From contig NZ_CP066339.1 of the NCBI RefSeq assembly GCF_016406125.1, positions 1,984,001-2,048,000 on the forward strand: DNA of 64,000 nt. Reading direction: 5' to 3'. Source of the stretch: Alicyclobacillus sp. SO9. Lineage in GTDB: Bacteria > Bacillota > Bacilli > Alicyclobacillales > Alicyclobacillaceae. The notes under the pieces are model-generated. The model ran no database searches and had not been told where the DNA came from. It saw only the letters and a list, made by a program, of their open reading frames with translations. The translations under genes and the position numbers were made by a program. Positions 26,938 to 35,288 of the stretch are shown here, piece after piece (positions within the stretch are counted from its first letter, which is position 1; the number at the start of each line of letters is the position of its first letter).

Positions 26938-27903
26938 ATGGCGAAGTATATTTTCAAACGTATGATGTATATGGTGATAGCGTTTATTGCCGTGAGTTTA
27001 GTCACATTTGCCTTGATGAAAGCCGCACCTGGGAGTTTCCTTTCTATTAATACGTACTCCGGCGGCGTTACCGCAGCGGCTACGCAACTCAATGCGAGTG
27101 CGCAAGTGATGCAGACTCTAATCAAAGACTACCATTTGAATCAGCCGTGGTATGTGCAGTATTGGGGATATGTCTGGGGATTTGTAACACTCCATATGGG
27201 GACCTCTTTTGAATATCCCAATCAGGAGACAATTTCAATCATCGCAAGAACCTTCCCCATCTCCATTGGCTTGGCACTCGTCTCCATTGCAATTGGCGTG
27301 GTTGTTTCCATCTTTTCAGGGATTGTTGCAGCCGTTCGAGAAAACACGTGGGTGGATTCAAGCACGATGTTTATAGCCATGATAGGGACTGCATTACCCG
27401 TTTATATCGTTGCTGTACTGCTGATGCTCGTCTTTGGTGTCTGGCTTCATGTATTACCTGTAGTTGGCTTTCGGGGTCCTAAGTACTACATCTTACCGGT
27501 ACTAGCATTGTCCATTCCAATGATTGGCTCGATGTCCCGTTACATGCGCAACAGCTTGATAGAATCGCTGCACTCGGAATACATCACAACGGTGTACGCG
27601 AAAGGCGGAGGCTTACGGCAGGTCATATTGGGCCACGGTCTGCGAAATTCGCTACTGCCATTCATTACGGTGGTGGGTCCTCAACTTGCAGCGCTGATGA
27701 TGGGAACCGTCTTTATTGAGGAGATGTTTGCCATTCCAGGAATGGCCCATATCTTTACGACGGCGGCATCTCAACGGGATTATCCACTCATAATGGACTC
27801 CACACTTTTGTATTCGGTAGTGATTATGCTCATGAATCTAATCGTAGATTTAACGTACGGTATTCTGGACCCAAGAATCAGGAAGACCGGATATACGGGC
27901 TAG
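26938..27903 (+). CDS. ABC transporter permease, DppB/OppB type
   Basis: The 321-residue inner-membrane protein has about six membrane helices, the first at residues 10-30. The binding-protein-dependent permease (EAA) motif lies near residue 215-250 (YAKGGGLRQVILGHGLRNSL). It pairs with the DppC-type permease encoded next to form the channel. GGAGGGTGGAGC precedes the ATG. It lies ten bases upstream of the second permease gene. Confidence 0.92.
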   Translation: MAKYIFKRMMYMVIAFIAVSLVTFALMKAAPGSFLSINTYSGGVTAAATQLNASAQVMQTLIKDYHLNQPWYVQYWGYVWGFVTLHMGTSFEYPNQETISIIARTFPISIGLALVSIAIGVVVSIFSGIVAAVRENTWVDSSTMFIAMIGTALPVYIVAVLLMLVFGVWLHVLPVVGFRGPKYYILPVLALSIPMIGSMSRYMRNSLIESLHSEYITTVYAKGGGLRQVILGHGLRNSLLPFITVVGPQLAALMMGTVFIEEMFAIPGMAHIFTTAASQRDYPLIMDSTLLYSVVIMLMNLIVDLTYGILDPRIRKTGYTG

Positions 27904-27913
27904 GAGGTGTAGC

Positions 27914-28807
27914 ATGACTACAGGAGCGCAAACCACATCCGATTTACAATCAATCATGACTAAACGGCGTTCCATGACGAAGCGTCTGTGGTACCAATTT
28001 AGGCGTAATAAGTTAGCTGTTTTAGGCTTGGGCTTTATTGTAATACTGGTTCTGTCAGCAATTTTTGCACCCATAATTTCGCCTTATCCATATTGGAAGA
28101 CGGACCTCTTGAATACCTATCAATCTCCCAGTGGTGTACACTGGCTGGGCACCGACGCTGATGGTCGTGATGTACTGACGCGCATTATTTGGGGACTTCA
28201 AAGTGCTTGTATTGTTGGTTTTGGGGCTGAAGTGATTGAATTAACAGTGGGTATGATGCTCGGCGCAATCGCCGGTTATGTTGGTGGACTGGCAGACAAT
28301 ATCTTAATGAGAATCGTCGATACAGTTTATTCGTTTCCTAGTTTTTTGTTTAGTATCATCTTGGTTGTGATGCTGGGTCATAATCTTTGGGCTATTCTGA
28401 TTGCTGTGTCTGCGACAAGCTGGGTTGGCATGGCAAGAATTGCAAGAAGCCAAGTTATGAGAGTTCGACAAGGCGGATATGTTGAGAATGCCCGAAGCAT
28501 GGGAGCATCATGGTGGACCATTATTCGCCGCTATGTTCTCCCAAATTCTATGGGACCTATTCTTGTTGCCGTATCATTCGGTATACCGGCAAATATGATG
28601 ACTGAAGCAGGGCTAAGTATCGTTGGATTGGGGATTGAACCTCCTCGTCCGGACCTCGGGCAAATGATTTTTACTGGACAAGATTCCATATTTGGTTATC
28701 CGTATTTGTTGTGGGCACCAACTCTGTTATTTGGGATTGCACTCCTGAGTTTCACATTTGTCGGAGATGGATTGCGCGAGGTGTTTGATATAAAAAGTAA
28801 GCGTTAA
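27914..28807 (+). CDS. ABC transporter permease, DppC/OppC type
   Basis: The 297-residue protein has an N-terminal cytoplasmic stretch, the OppC_N segment with helix VLGLGFIVILVLSAIFAPII, then the conserved HWLGTDADGRDVLTRIIWG and five further helices. The EAA loop is seen as ENARSMGASWWTIIRRYVLP near residue 193. It forms the heterodimeric channel with the preceding DppB-type protein. A GGAGGTG ribosome site lies just before the ATG. Confidence 0.92.
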   Translation: MTTGAQTTSDLQSIMTKRRSMTKRLWYQFRRNKLAVLGLGFIVILVLSAIFAPIISPYPYWKTDLLNTYQSPSGVHWLGTDADGRDVLTRIIWGLQSACIVGFGAEVIELTVGMMLGAIAGYVGGLADNILMRIVDTVYSFPSFLFSIILVVMLGHNLWAILIAVSATSWVGMARIARSQVMRVRQGGYVENARSMGASWWTIIRRYVLPNSMGPILVAVSFGIPANMMTEAGLSIVGLGIEPPRPDLGQMIFTGQDSIFGYPYLLWAPTLLFGIALLSFTFVGDGLREVFDIKSKR

Positions 28808-28834
28808 TGAATTCTCTTGAAGTAGGTGTGAGGT

Positions 28835-29818
28835 ATGCATCAGGTTCTGTCTGTCAACAATTTAACCGTTCGGTTCGCCTCTGACCAGGGGACTGTTAAC
28901 GCGGTAAATGGCATTAGTATTGCGGTTCAGCAAGGCAAGGCCGTAGCCCTTGTCGGTGAAAGCGGAAGCGGAAAAAGTACAGCTGTGAAAGCTATGCTGA
29001 GACTGCTTCCTACAAACGCTGAAATTCGCGGGGATGTGGTTTTTCAAGGAAAAAATCTTGCCAATCTCTCTTCAAAGGAGATACGCAAGATTCGCGGCCG
29101 TAACATTTCTATGATTTTTCAAAATCCAAAAATGTTCTTGAATCCTACCAAGACTATCGGTCAACAAATTATTGAGCCGATACTTTACCACCACCTAGCT
29201 ACTCCAAGTAAGGCGAAAGAGAAAGCCATTTCTCTGCTCGACCAAGTCGGAATTCCATATCCAGAGGAGCGCTACAGCAATTATCCATTCGAGTTTAGCG
29301 GAGGAATGTTGCAAAGGGTCATGATTGCAATGGCACTCATTACGGAGCCGGAGTTGTTAATTGCCGATGAGCCAACGACTTCGTTAGATGTAACCGTACA
29401 AGCGGAGATCCTGACGTTGTTGAAGAGGTTGCAACGCGACCACGGAATGTCAATGGTGTTTGTAACCCACGACTTGGCCGTAGCTGCGCAAGTTTGTGAC
29501 GAGGTCTATGTCCTCTATGGCGGGCTTGTGATGGAGCACATTACGTCGGAAAAGTTGAGACAACGCAGTTCGCATCCGTACCTGCAAGGACTGTTGAGGT
29601 CGATTCCAAGAATTGACGGACCTCGAACAAAGCTTCCCTTCATTCCGGGGCAACCTCCAAGTACGATTGACAGCACAATTACGGGATGTATCTTCGCCAA
29701 CCGTTGTACACGGAAAATGGATAGATGCGAAGAGCAGCCCGAACTAGAGTCTGTTGCGGACAGACATGAAGTTGCCTGTTGGTTGTCCACCCTGGAGGTC
29801 AGTTCCTATGGCGGTTAA
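28835..29818 (+). CDS. ABC transporter ATP-binding protein, DppD/OppD type
   Basis: The 327-residue ATPase has Walker A GESGSGKSTAVK near residue 42, a Q-loop IFQNP, the signature FSGGMLQRV (phenylalanine replaces the usual leucine of LSGG), Walker B LLIADEPTTSLD and the H-loop VTHD. The C-terminal oligopeptide/dipeptide-type extension has the cysteine pattern C-x5-C-x5-C (GCIFANRCTRKMDRCEE), which in relatives holds an iron-sulfur cluster. It works with the DppF-type ATPase whose gene overlaps its end. Confidence 0.92.
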   Translation: MHQVLSVNNLTVRFASDQGTVNAVNGISIAVQQGKAVALVGESGSGKSTAVKAMLRLLPTNAEIRGDVVFQGKNLANLSSKEIRKIRGRNISMIFQNPKMFLNPTKTIGQQIIEPILYHHLATPSKAKEKAISLLDQVGIPYPEERYSNYPFEFSGGMLQRVMIAMALITEPELLIADEPTTSLDVTVQAEILTLLKRLQRDHGMSMVFVTHDLAVAAQVCDEVYVLYGGLVMEHITSEKLRQRSSHPYLQGLLRSIPRIDGPRTKLPFIPGQPPSTIDSTITGCIFANRCTRKMDRCEEQPELESVADRHEVACWLSTLEVSSYGG

Positions 29819-30824
29819 CAACTTGAACGACAGCGGCAAGCAATTGGTCAAACTGGAGGAACTTACGAAGGTGTTTTCCGCGAGTAGAGGTGATTTCCTC
29901 GCTTGCGATCACGTAAATTTACAAGTACAGCAAGGAACCAGCCTCGGCATCGTAGGTGAAAGCGGGAGCGGCAAGTCTACTTTAGTCCGGCTGATGCAAC
30001 TCCTTATTCCATCCACGAGCGGCAAAGTGATACTCAATGGAATTGATGTGACCCGTCTGCCAGAACGCAGACTTAAGCCCTACCGCAAGATGATGCAGTT
30101 TGTGCAGCAGGATCCCTATGGCTCACTGTTTCCCCATTTTACCGTTGCCAAAAATATCACCGAACCACTTAGAATTCATAAAAGTGGAAACAAACTATCA
30201 AGATTGGAACTTGCACTGCAACTCATTGACAGGGTGGGTCTGTCACCCAAACAGTTTCATTTGTATCCACATGAGTTGAGCGGTGGACAGCAACAGCGTG
30301 TGGCCATTGCTCAAGCCCTTTCCTTGAATCCGGAAATGCTGATTCTCGACGAGGCGGTATCAAGCCTGGATGTCTCCATTCAGGCCCAAATTTTGAATTT
30401 GTTGCAGGGCTTAAAAGAAGAATTTGGATTGACTTATGTATTTATTTCACACAACTTGTCTGTGATTCGGTTGATGTGCGAAGAAACAGCGGTCATGTAT
30501 TCCGGGCGCGTTGTAGAGACAGGGGAGTCACAAGAACTGTTTCGCAATCCCTTACACCCGTATACTCAATTTCTGATTTCATCCATTCCAGCCTTTACGG
30601 ACTCGGGAGTGACACCACTGCCAGAAGAATCCATTGCGCTTAGGAAACGTCCGTCTCGCTCTGAATCGGGGGAACTATGTCCCTATCATACAAGGTGTCC
30701 CTTTGCCCAAGACAGATGCCGAAGTGAACGTCCGGTGTTGAGAGAGATTGTGCCCGGAAGATTCGCAGCGTGTCATTTCGCTGAAGACGTAGCCACGGCC
30801 AAAACGGGTCAATGTAGAGGATAG
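29808..30824 (+). CDS. ABC transporter ATP-binding protein, DppF/OppF type
   Basis: The 338-residue ATPase starts at ATG 29808, 11 bases inside the end of the DppD-type gene and behind CTGGAGG; more upstream in-frame codons lie within that gene and lack a ribosome site. It has Walker A GESGSGKSTLVR, signature LSGGQQQRVAIA, Walker B LILDEAVSSLD (alanine replaces the usual proline after DE), H-loop ISHN, and a C-terminal cysteine cluster CPYHTRCPFAQDRC. With the preceding gene it energises the transporter. It is the last transport gene before nanE. Confidence 0.92.
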   Translation: MAVNNLNDSGKQLVKLEELTKVFSASRGDFLACDHVNLQVQQGTSLGIVGESGSGKSTLVRLMQLLIPSTSGKVILNGIDVTRLPERRLKPYRKMMQFVQQDPYGSLFPHFTVAKNITEPLRIHKSGNKLSRLELALQLIDRVGLSPKQFHLYPHELSGGQQQRVAIAQALSLNPEMLILDEAVSSLDVSIQAQILNLLQGLKEEFGLTYVFISHNLSVIRLMCEETAVMYSGRVVETGESQELFRNPLHPYTQFLISSIPAFTDSGVTPLPEESIALRKRPSRSESGELCPYHTRCPFAQDRCRSERPVLREIVPGRFAACHFAEDVATAKTGQCRG

Positions 30825-30845
30825 ATAACTGTTAGGTGGTAAAAT

Positions 30846-31556
30846 ATGGACAATAACGAATTGCTAGAGAGTATCCAAAACGGCCTCATCGTTTCTTGTC
30901 AGGCATTAGACGACGAACCTCTGTTTGGGGCTGAAATTATGGGGCGAATGGCGTTGGCAGCAAAAATGGGTGGAGCAGTAGGAATCCGAGCGAATGGCGC
31001 CCAGGACATTCGAGAGATTAAGAGAGTTACGGACCTTCCTACAATCGGCATTGTCAAGCGGGCCTATGAAGGCTCAGAGGTATACATTACGCCAACCATG
31101 AGAGAGGTTGATGAAGTCGTCTCCGCAGGAGCAGACATCGTGGCGGTAGATGCTACGAATCGGGTGCGTCCGGGCGGCTTGATGGCGAAGGAATTTCTTG
31201 AGTCCATTCGAGTAAAGTTTCCGGATGCGCTTGTCATGGCGGATATTTCGACATTTGCGGAAGGATTAGCAGCGGTGGCGGCAGGCGTAGATATCATCGC
31301 GACAACGCTGTCCGGCTACACTGCTTACAGCCGGCAAGCCGTTAGTCCAGACTTCCGATTGATGCGTGAGTTGACGCATAAGGTCAATGTTCCCGTGATT
31401 GCTGAAGGAAGGATCGGAAAGCCTGAGGAAGCCGTAAGGAGTTTCGAGAATGGCGTGTTCGCTGTGGTGGTCGGGTCAGCCATTACACGACCTCAAGAAA
31501 TTACACGTACATTCGTAGAGGAGTTGCAAACCATACGGAAGATACGTTCTATATAA
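30846..31556 (+). CDS. nanE: N-acetylmannosamine-6-phosphate 2-epimerase
   Basis: NanE interconverts ManNAc-6-phosphate and GlcNAc-6-phosphate in the cytoplasm. The 236-residue TIM barrel shows the family's start (GLIVSCQALDDEPLFGAEIM), the lysine-bearing strand IGIVKRAYEGSEVYITPT, DIVAVDATNRVRPGG, the glycine-rich phosphate site TTLSGYT and PVIAEGRIGKPEEA near the end, and matches the family's length. It follows the ABC transporter genes by 21 bases and precedes nagB by 19. This ties the imported substrate to amino-sugar metabolism. Confidence 0.93.
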   Translation: MDNNELLESIQNGLIVSCQALDDEPLFGAEIMGRMALAAKMGGAVGIRANGAQDIREIKRVTDLPTIGIVKRAYEGSEVYITPTMREVDEVVSAGADIVAVDATNRVRPGGLMAKEFLESIRVKFPDALVMADISTFAEGLAAVAAGVDIIATTLSGYTAYSRQAVSPDFRLMRELTHKVNVPVIAEGRIGKPEEAVRSFENGVFAVVVGSAITRPQEITRTFVEELQTIRKIRSI

Positions 31557-31575
31557 CTCTCGAAAGGGCTGCATC

Positions 31576-32352
31576 ATGGAGATTACATTGGTATCAACCT
31601 ATCAGAAGCTGAGTGAGGTTGCTGCGGACTATGTACAAGAAACGATGAAGTCCCGTGCTCATTGCGTCTTGGGTCTGGCTACGGGGGAGACTCCTGTCGG
31701 CCTATATGCTCAGCTGGTACGACGCTATCGAAGGAGAGAAATTTCTTTTAAAAACACGACCACCTTTAATCTTGACGAATATGTGGGATTACGGCCTGCA
31801 GACGAGTCGAGTTATCACTACTATATGCACCGTCATCTGTTTCGTCACGTCGACATGGACGTCAATAAAATTCACATTCCCCTGGGTGCCGCGGCGGATT
31901 TGGAGGGGGAGTGCAGACGCTATGAATATGCTATTGAGGATTCAGGCGGCATAGATTTGCAGATTCTCGGCATTGGCAGAAACGGGCATATTGGTTTTAA
32001 CGAACCGGGATCAACTTGTACAGGCAGAACGAGAGTAGTGCAGTTGGAGGCAAGTACTCTGGAAGCGAATGCGCAGTATTTTCCGTCCGTTCAGGATATG
32101 CCGCACGAAGCGATTTCTATGGGAATCGGCACGGTTCTGGAGCAAAGTCGACACATTTTGTTGCTTGCTTCCGGTGCGGCAAAGGCCGCCGCGGTTGAAA
32201 AAATGTTGTCAGCGGACGAGACAACGGGAAAGCTGCCTGCCTCGTGTTTACAACTGCACCCTAACGTCACATGTGTGCTGGACTATGACGCTGCGGCAAA
32301 TCTATCAGATTCCGTTGTAAGAGAGAACAGGGTACTAGAGGGCGGGGTGTAG
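31576..32352 (+). CDS. nagB: Glucosamine-6-phosphate deaminase
   Basis: NagB converts glucosamine-6-phosphate to fructose-6-phosphate and ammonia, feeding glycolysis. The 258-residue protein has LGLATGETPVGLYAQL (phosphate loop), FNLDEYVGL with the catalytic aspartate, and the active-site stretch IGRNGHIGFNEPGS with the ring-opening histidine near residue 138. It lies between nanE and a ROK kinase, spaced 19 and 5 bases. nagA, which should make its substrate from GlcNAc-6-phosphate, is not in the window. Confidence 0.94.
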   Translation: MEITLVSTYQKLSEVAADYVQETMKSRAHCVLGLATGETPVGLYAQLVRRYRRREISFKNTTTFNLDEYVGLRPADESSYHYYMHRHLFRHVDMDVNKIHIPLGAAADLEGECRRYEYAIEDSGGIDLQILGIGRNGHIGFNEPGSTCTGRTRVVQLEASTLEANAQYFPSVQDMPHEAISMGIGTVLEQSRHILLLASGAAKAAAVEKMLSADETTGKLPASCLQLHPNVTCVLDYDAAANLSDSVVRENRVLEGGV

Positions 32353-32357
32353 TCGAG

Positions 32358-33299
32358 TTGAAAGAACATAGCATTGGCATTGACATTGGCGGGACCAAAA
32401 TCGCTGCAGCAGTCATATCGGAGGAGGGAAGTATTTTACATAGGAGAGTGTGTCCTACACCTACAGCAGGTCAGGAGTTTGTCATTGAGAAACTGAAAGA
32501 GCTCATTGACGACTTACTGTTCTGGTGTCAACAAGCCAGTATTTCTGTCAAGGGAATTGGCGTTGGGACTGCAGGTCAAATTGACTTTGCGACGGGAAGG
32601 GTTTTAACCGGCACCACCAATATTAAAGACTGGAATGACATCCCGCTGCGCAGTGTCTTAACAAAACACTCTTTGTTGCCTGTGTGGGTTGATAATGATG
32701 TCAATGTACTTACGATTGCTGAACAAAAATTTGGAAGCGCCGTCGGAGAAAAAAATGTCATCTGTCTGTCTTTGGGTACTGGCGTTGGCGGCGGTCTGAT
32801 TGTAGATGGGCAGTTAGTCAGAGGAATGTTTGGTGCGGCAGCCGAACTAGGTCACATTTCAGTGAACATGAACGGCCCTCAATGTAACTGCGGCTTCAAG
32901 GGCTGTCTGGAAACCTACGCGTCTGGAACCGCTATAGCTCGAATGATGAATGAGCGTTTGAACAAGACCGACGAAGTCCAGGCGGATTCAGCTTTAACCA
33001 GTCGACAGGTCTTCGACTTGTATCACCAGCAGCATTCTACTGCAATTGAAGTGGTCAATGAAATGACCGAAGCACTGGCGTTTGCCATTGTGAGTCTGAT
33101 TCATACGTTCAATCCGTCGGTCGTGGTGCTAGGCGGAGGTGTCATGGATAGCGGTACTTGGATAGCAGAGCTTGTCAACGGCAAGGTCAAGAAATTAGGT
33201 ATTTCTTCAATGGTGCAACCTGTACGAATCACCCGAACAAAGACCGGTGTGGATGCATCAGTCATTGGGGCAGCATACCAGTGTTGGCTGTACCAATAA
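32358..33299 (+). CDS. ROK-family sugar kinase (probable N-acetylmannosamine or hexosamine kinase)
   Basis: The 313-residue kinase has the ATP phosphate loop GIDIGGTKIAAAV at the N-terminus and LSLGTGVGGGLIVDG in the second lobe. The ROK zinc motif appears as ELGHISVNMNGPQCNCGFKG with the catalytic-region ExGH. It has no DNA-binding domain, so it is an enzyme rather than a repressor. Relatives phosphorylate glucose, ManNAc or GlcNAc; its place right after nanE and nagB favours ManNAc or GlcNAc. It probably starts at TTG 32358, with GAGGGCGGGG upstream. Confidence 0.85.
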   Translation: MKEHSIGIDIGGTKIAAAVISEEGSILHRRVCPTPTAGQEFVIEKLKELIDDLLFWCQQASISVKGIGVGTAGQIDFATGRVLTGTTNIKDWNDIPLRSVLTKHSLLPVWVDNDVNVLTIAEQKFGSAVGEKNVICLSLGTGVGGGLIVDGQLVRGMFGAAAELGHISVNMNGPQCNCGFKGCLETYASGTAIARMMNERLNKTDEVQADSALTSRQVFDLYHQQHSTAIEVVNEMTEALAFAIVSLIHTFNPSVVVLGGGVMDSGTWIAELVNGKVKKLGISSMVQPVRITRTKTGVDASVIGAAYQCWLYQ

Positions 33300-33321
33300 A
33301 AGAAGCCAGGAGGAGAAGAAC

Positions 33322-34380
33322 ATGGCCAAAATAAAAATTGCGGTTATCGGAGCTGGCACTATTGCGCAAATCGGACATCTTCCATATTACCGAGATGAGA
33401 CTGGTGTGGAACTTTGTGCGGTCGTAGATGTCAACTTGGAAAGGGCCACGGATGTGGCTCGAAAGTTTGGAGCGAATGCCGCTTACAGTGATGCCAAAGA
33501 AATGTTTGAAAAGGAAAACGTGGATGCGGTTAGCATCTGTACCACAAATCAGAGTCATGTAAGTCTGTCGAAACTAGCATTTAGCTACGGCGTGGATGTT
33601 CTGGTAGAGAAACCTCTGGCTGTGAGTTCTGCTGAAGCTTGGGAGCTAGTAAATGAAGCAGAGCGTGCCAAATGTATCTGTATGGTGGGTATGAGCCATA
33701 GGTTCAGAAATGAGTCCCAGGCTCTTAAACGGTTTATTGAAGCCGGTGACTTAGGAGATATTTACTATGCCAACGCTAAGATTCTTAGAAGAAGGGGTAC
33801 GCCCACTGGCTGGTTTACCGACAAATCAAAATCAGGCGGAGGACCGCTGATGGACATCGGTGTCCATGTTCTGGATTTAGCTTGGTGGTTAGTGGGGAAG
33901 CCCGTCCCGGCTCGTGTTTCCGGACAACTGGTCAAGAAAATTGGCCGCTATGAAACAATCATGTCCTCACGCTGGCAAAGTGCAGACAGCGCCAATAGGG
34001 ACAACAGTATTTTTGATGTCGAAGACTTTGCAAGTGCATATATTCGTTTCGAGAACAACATGGTGATGAACCTTGAAGTGAGTTGGGCTCTGAACGGTCC
34101 GCAAGACGATGCGCTCAAGGTGAATATCTACGGTGACAAAGGAGGAGTATCTCTCGATCCGCTGCGCTTTTACTCCGAACACAATCACATTTTGTCGGAA
34201 TCTGCTCTCTCTGTGCAATCAAACGATCAAATGAAAGATGAAATTTCCCACTTTATCGAATGCGTTCAAAGACGTGAAACACCGTTACCCTCCGTACATG
34301 AGGGCGCGCAGATTGTTGATATTTTAGAAGCCATTCACGCGTCGTCTGAACTGAACCGTGAAGTCATCATACAGAAGTAA
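33322..34380 (+). CDS. Gfo/Idh/MocA-family sugar dehydrogenase (first of a tandem pair)
   Basis: The 352-residue protein starts at ATG 33322 behind AGGAGGAG; in-frame codons further upstream lie inside the kinase gene. It has a Rossmann loop IAVIGAGTIAQIGHLP, the lysine motif DVLVEKPLAVSS near residue 96 and the substrate-domain signature SGGGPLMDIGVHVLDLAWWL near 172-193. The second Gfo/Idh gene at 35289 has nearly the same arrangement (RRxGxPxGWF followed by SGGGPL), so they look like paralogues. They flank an isomerase/epimerase gene. The pair may oxidise two related substrates or carry out oxidation and later re-reduction. Confidence 0.87.
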   Translation: MAKIKIAVIGAGTIAQIGHLPYYRDETGVELCAVVDVNLERATDVARKFGANAAYSDAKEMFEKENVDAVSICTTNQSHVSLSKLAFSYGVDVLVEKPLAVSSAEAWELVNEAERAKCICMVGMSHRFRNESQALKRFIEAGDLGDIYYANAKILRRRGTPTGWFTDKSKSGGGPLMDIGVHVLDLAWWLVGKPVPARVSGQLVKKIGRYETIMSSRWQSADSANRDNSIFDVEDFASAYIRFENNMVMNLEVSWALNGPQDDALKVNIYGDKGGVSLDPLRFYSEHNHILSESALSVQSNDQMKDEISHFIECVQRRETPLPSVHEGAQIVDILEAIHASSELNREVIIQK

Positions 34381-34440
34381 AGGTGTAAATCGCTGCAACC
34401 TCTAGATTGAAAACGTGGAACGGGAGACAGGAGGCCCACT

Positions 34441-35265
34441 ATGAAGTTAGCCGTAAGCATGTGGAGTGTACATCGAAAGTTCTTTCATGACGGTTGGAAC
34501 GTTCTGGATTTTCTTGATTTTTGCCGAGAGCACGGGTTCTCGAATGTAGAGCTGCTGGACGTGTTTTGGAAAGACCAATCAAGTGAACTGCCGAAGGTGA
34601 AGGACTTTCTTCGGAAAAACGGCATGACTGTGGCTGCCTATGCAGTCTCAAACGATTTCGCAAAGGAAGCTGCAAGTGACCGAGAAAAAGCTGCAAAGGT
34701 CATCCTGAACGGCATTGAACTTGCGAAGGAACTTGAGACACAAGTCGTGCGCGTGTTTGCTGGGGACTTAAAACCGGGATCGGAATTTCAAAACAGTGTG
34801 GGCTATATCGTTGAGGGCTTTCGGAGCGTAGTTGCAAAGGCGGAAGCAGAAGGCATCGTTTTGGCTCTAGAAAACCATGGGAAACTGGCTGGTAAAGGTG
34901 AACAAGTTCGTCATATTATTCGCGAAGTAGGCAGTAACAGCCTCCGGTCAACTTTTGACATGGGTAATTTCATATTAGTAGACCAAACTGCCCTCCGAGC
35001 CTTTGCGGAACTGGGTACCTTGGTTGCGCATGTGCATGTGAAGGATTTCAAACAAGCAAATCATGGTGAGGGGCTTCAGGGTGTTAATGAAAAGTGGTTT
35101 GTGTCGACCGTTTGTGGCTTGGGTGAAATCCCTATATCCGAAGTGCTGCGAAAGATCCGCTCATCCGGCTATGACGGCTATGTGTCCCTGGAATATGAAG
35201 GTGATGGAGATGAAGTCTCCGGTGTGTTAGACAGCATGGAATATCTTCGCAAGTATATCAACTAG
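34441..35265 (+). CDS. Sugar phosphate isomerase/epimerase family TIM-barrel protein
   Basis: This 274-residue AP_endonuc_2-type barrel begins MKLAVSMWSVHRKFFHDGW. It shows VLALENHGKLAGKGEQ with a metal-binding glutamate, STFDMGNFILVD with an aspartate, VAHVHVKDFKQ with a histidine, and YVSLEYEGDGDE with the last glutamate. The residue set fits a divalent-metal enzyme. It sits between two Gfo/Idh dehydrogenases. The nearest characterised roles of the family in such surroundings are inosose dehydratase, keto-sugar epimerases and 3-keto-glycoside lyase subunits. ACAGGAGG precedes the ATG. Confidence 0.85.
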   Translation: MKLAVSMWSVHRKFFHDGWNVLDFLDFCREHGFSNVELLDVFWKDQSSELPKVKDFLRKNGMTVAAYAVSNDFAKEAASDREKAAKVILNGIELAKELETQVVRVFAGDLKPGSEFQNSVGYIVEGFRSVVAKAEAEGIVLALENHGKLAGKGEQVRHIIREVGSNSLRSTFDMGNFILVDQTALRAFAELGTLVAHVHVKDFKQANHGEGLQGVNEKWFVSTVCGLGEIPISEVLRKIRSSGYDGYVSLEYEGDGDEVSGVLDSMEYLRKYIN

Positions 35266-35288
35266 CTGTATCTGAAAGGGTGACTTTA

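Noticed and set aside
25085-30824. Naming the ABC genes dppABCDF or oppABCDF.
   Set aside because: The family is clear, but peptide specificity is not shown and the operon context suggests sugars, so gene symbols were left empty.
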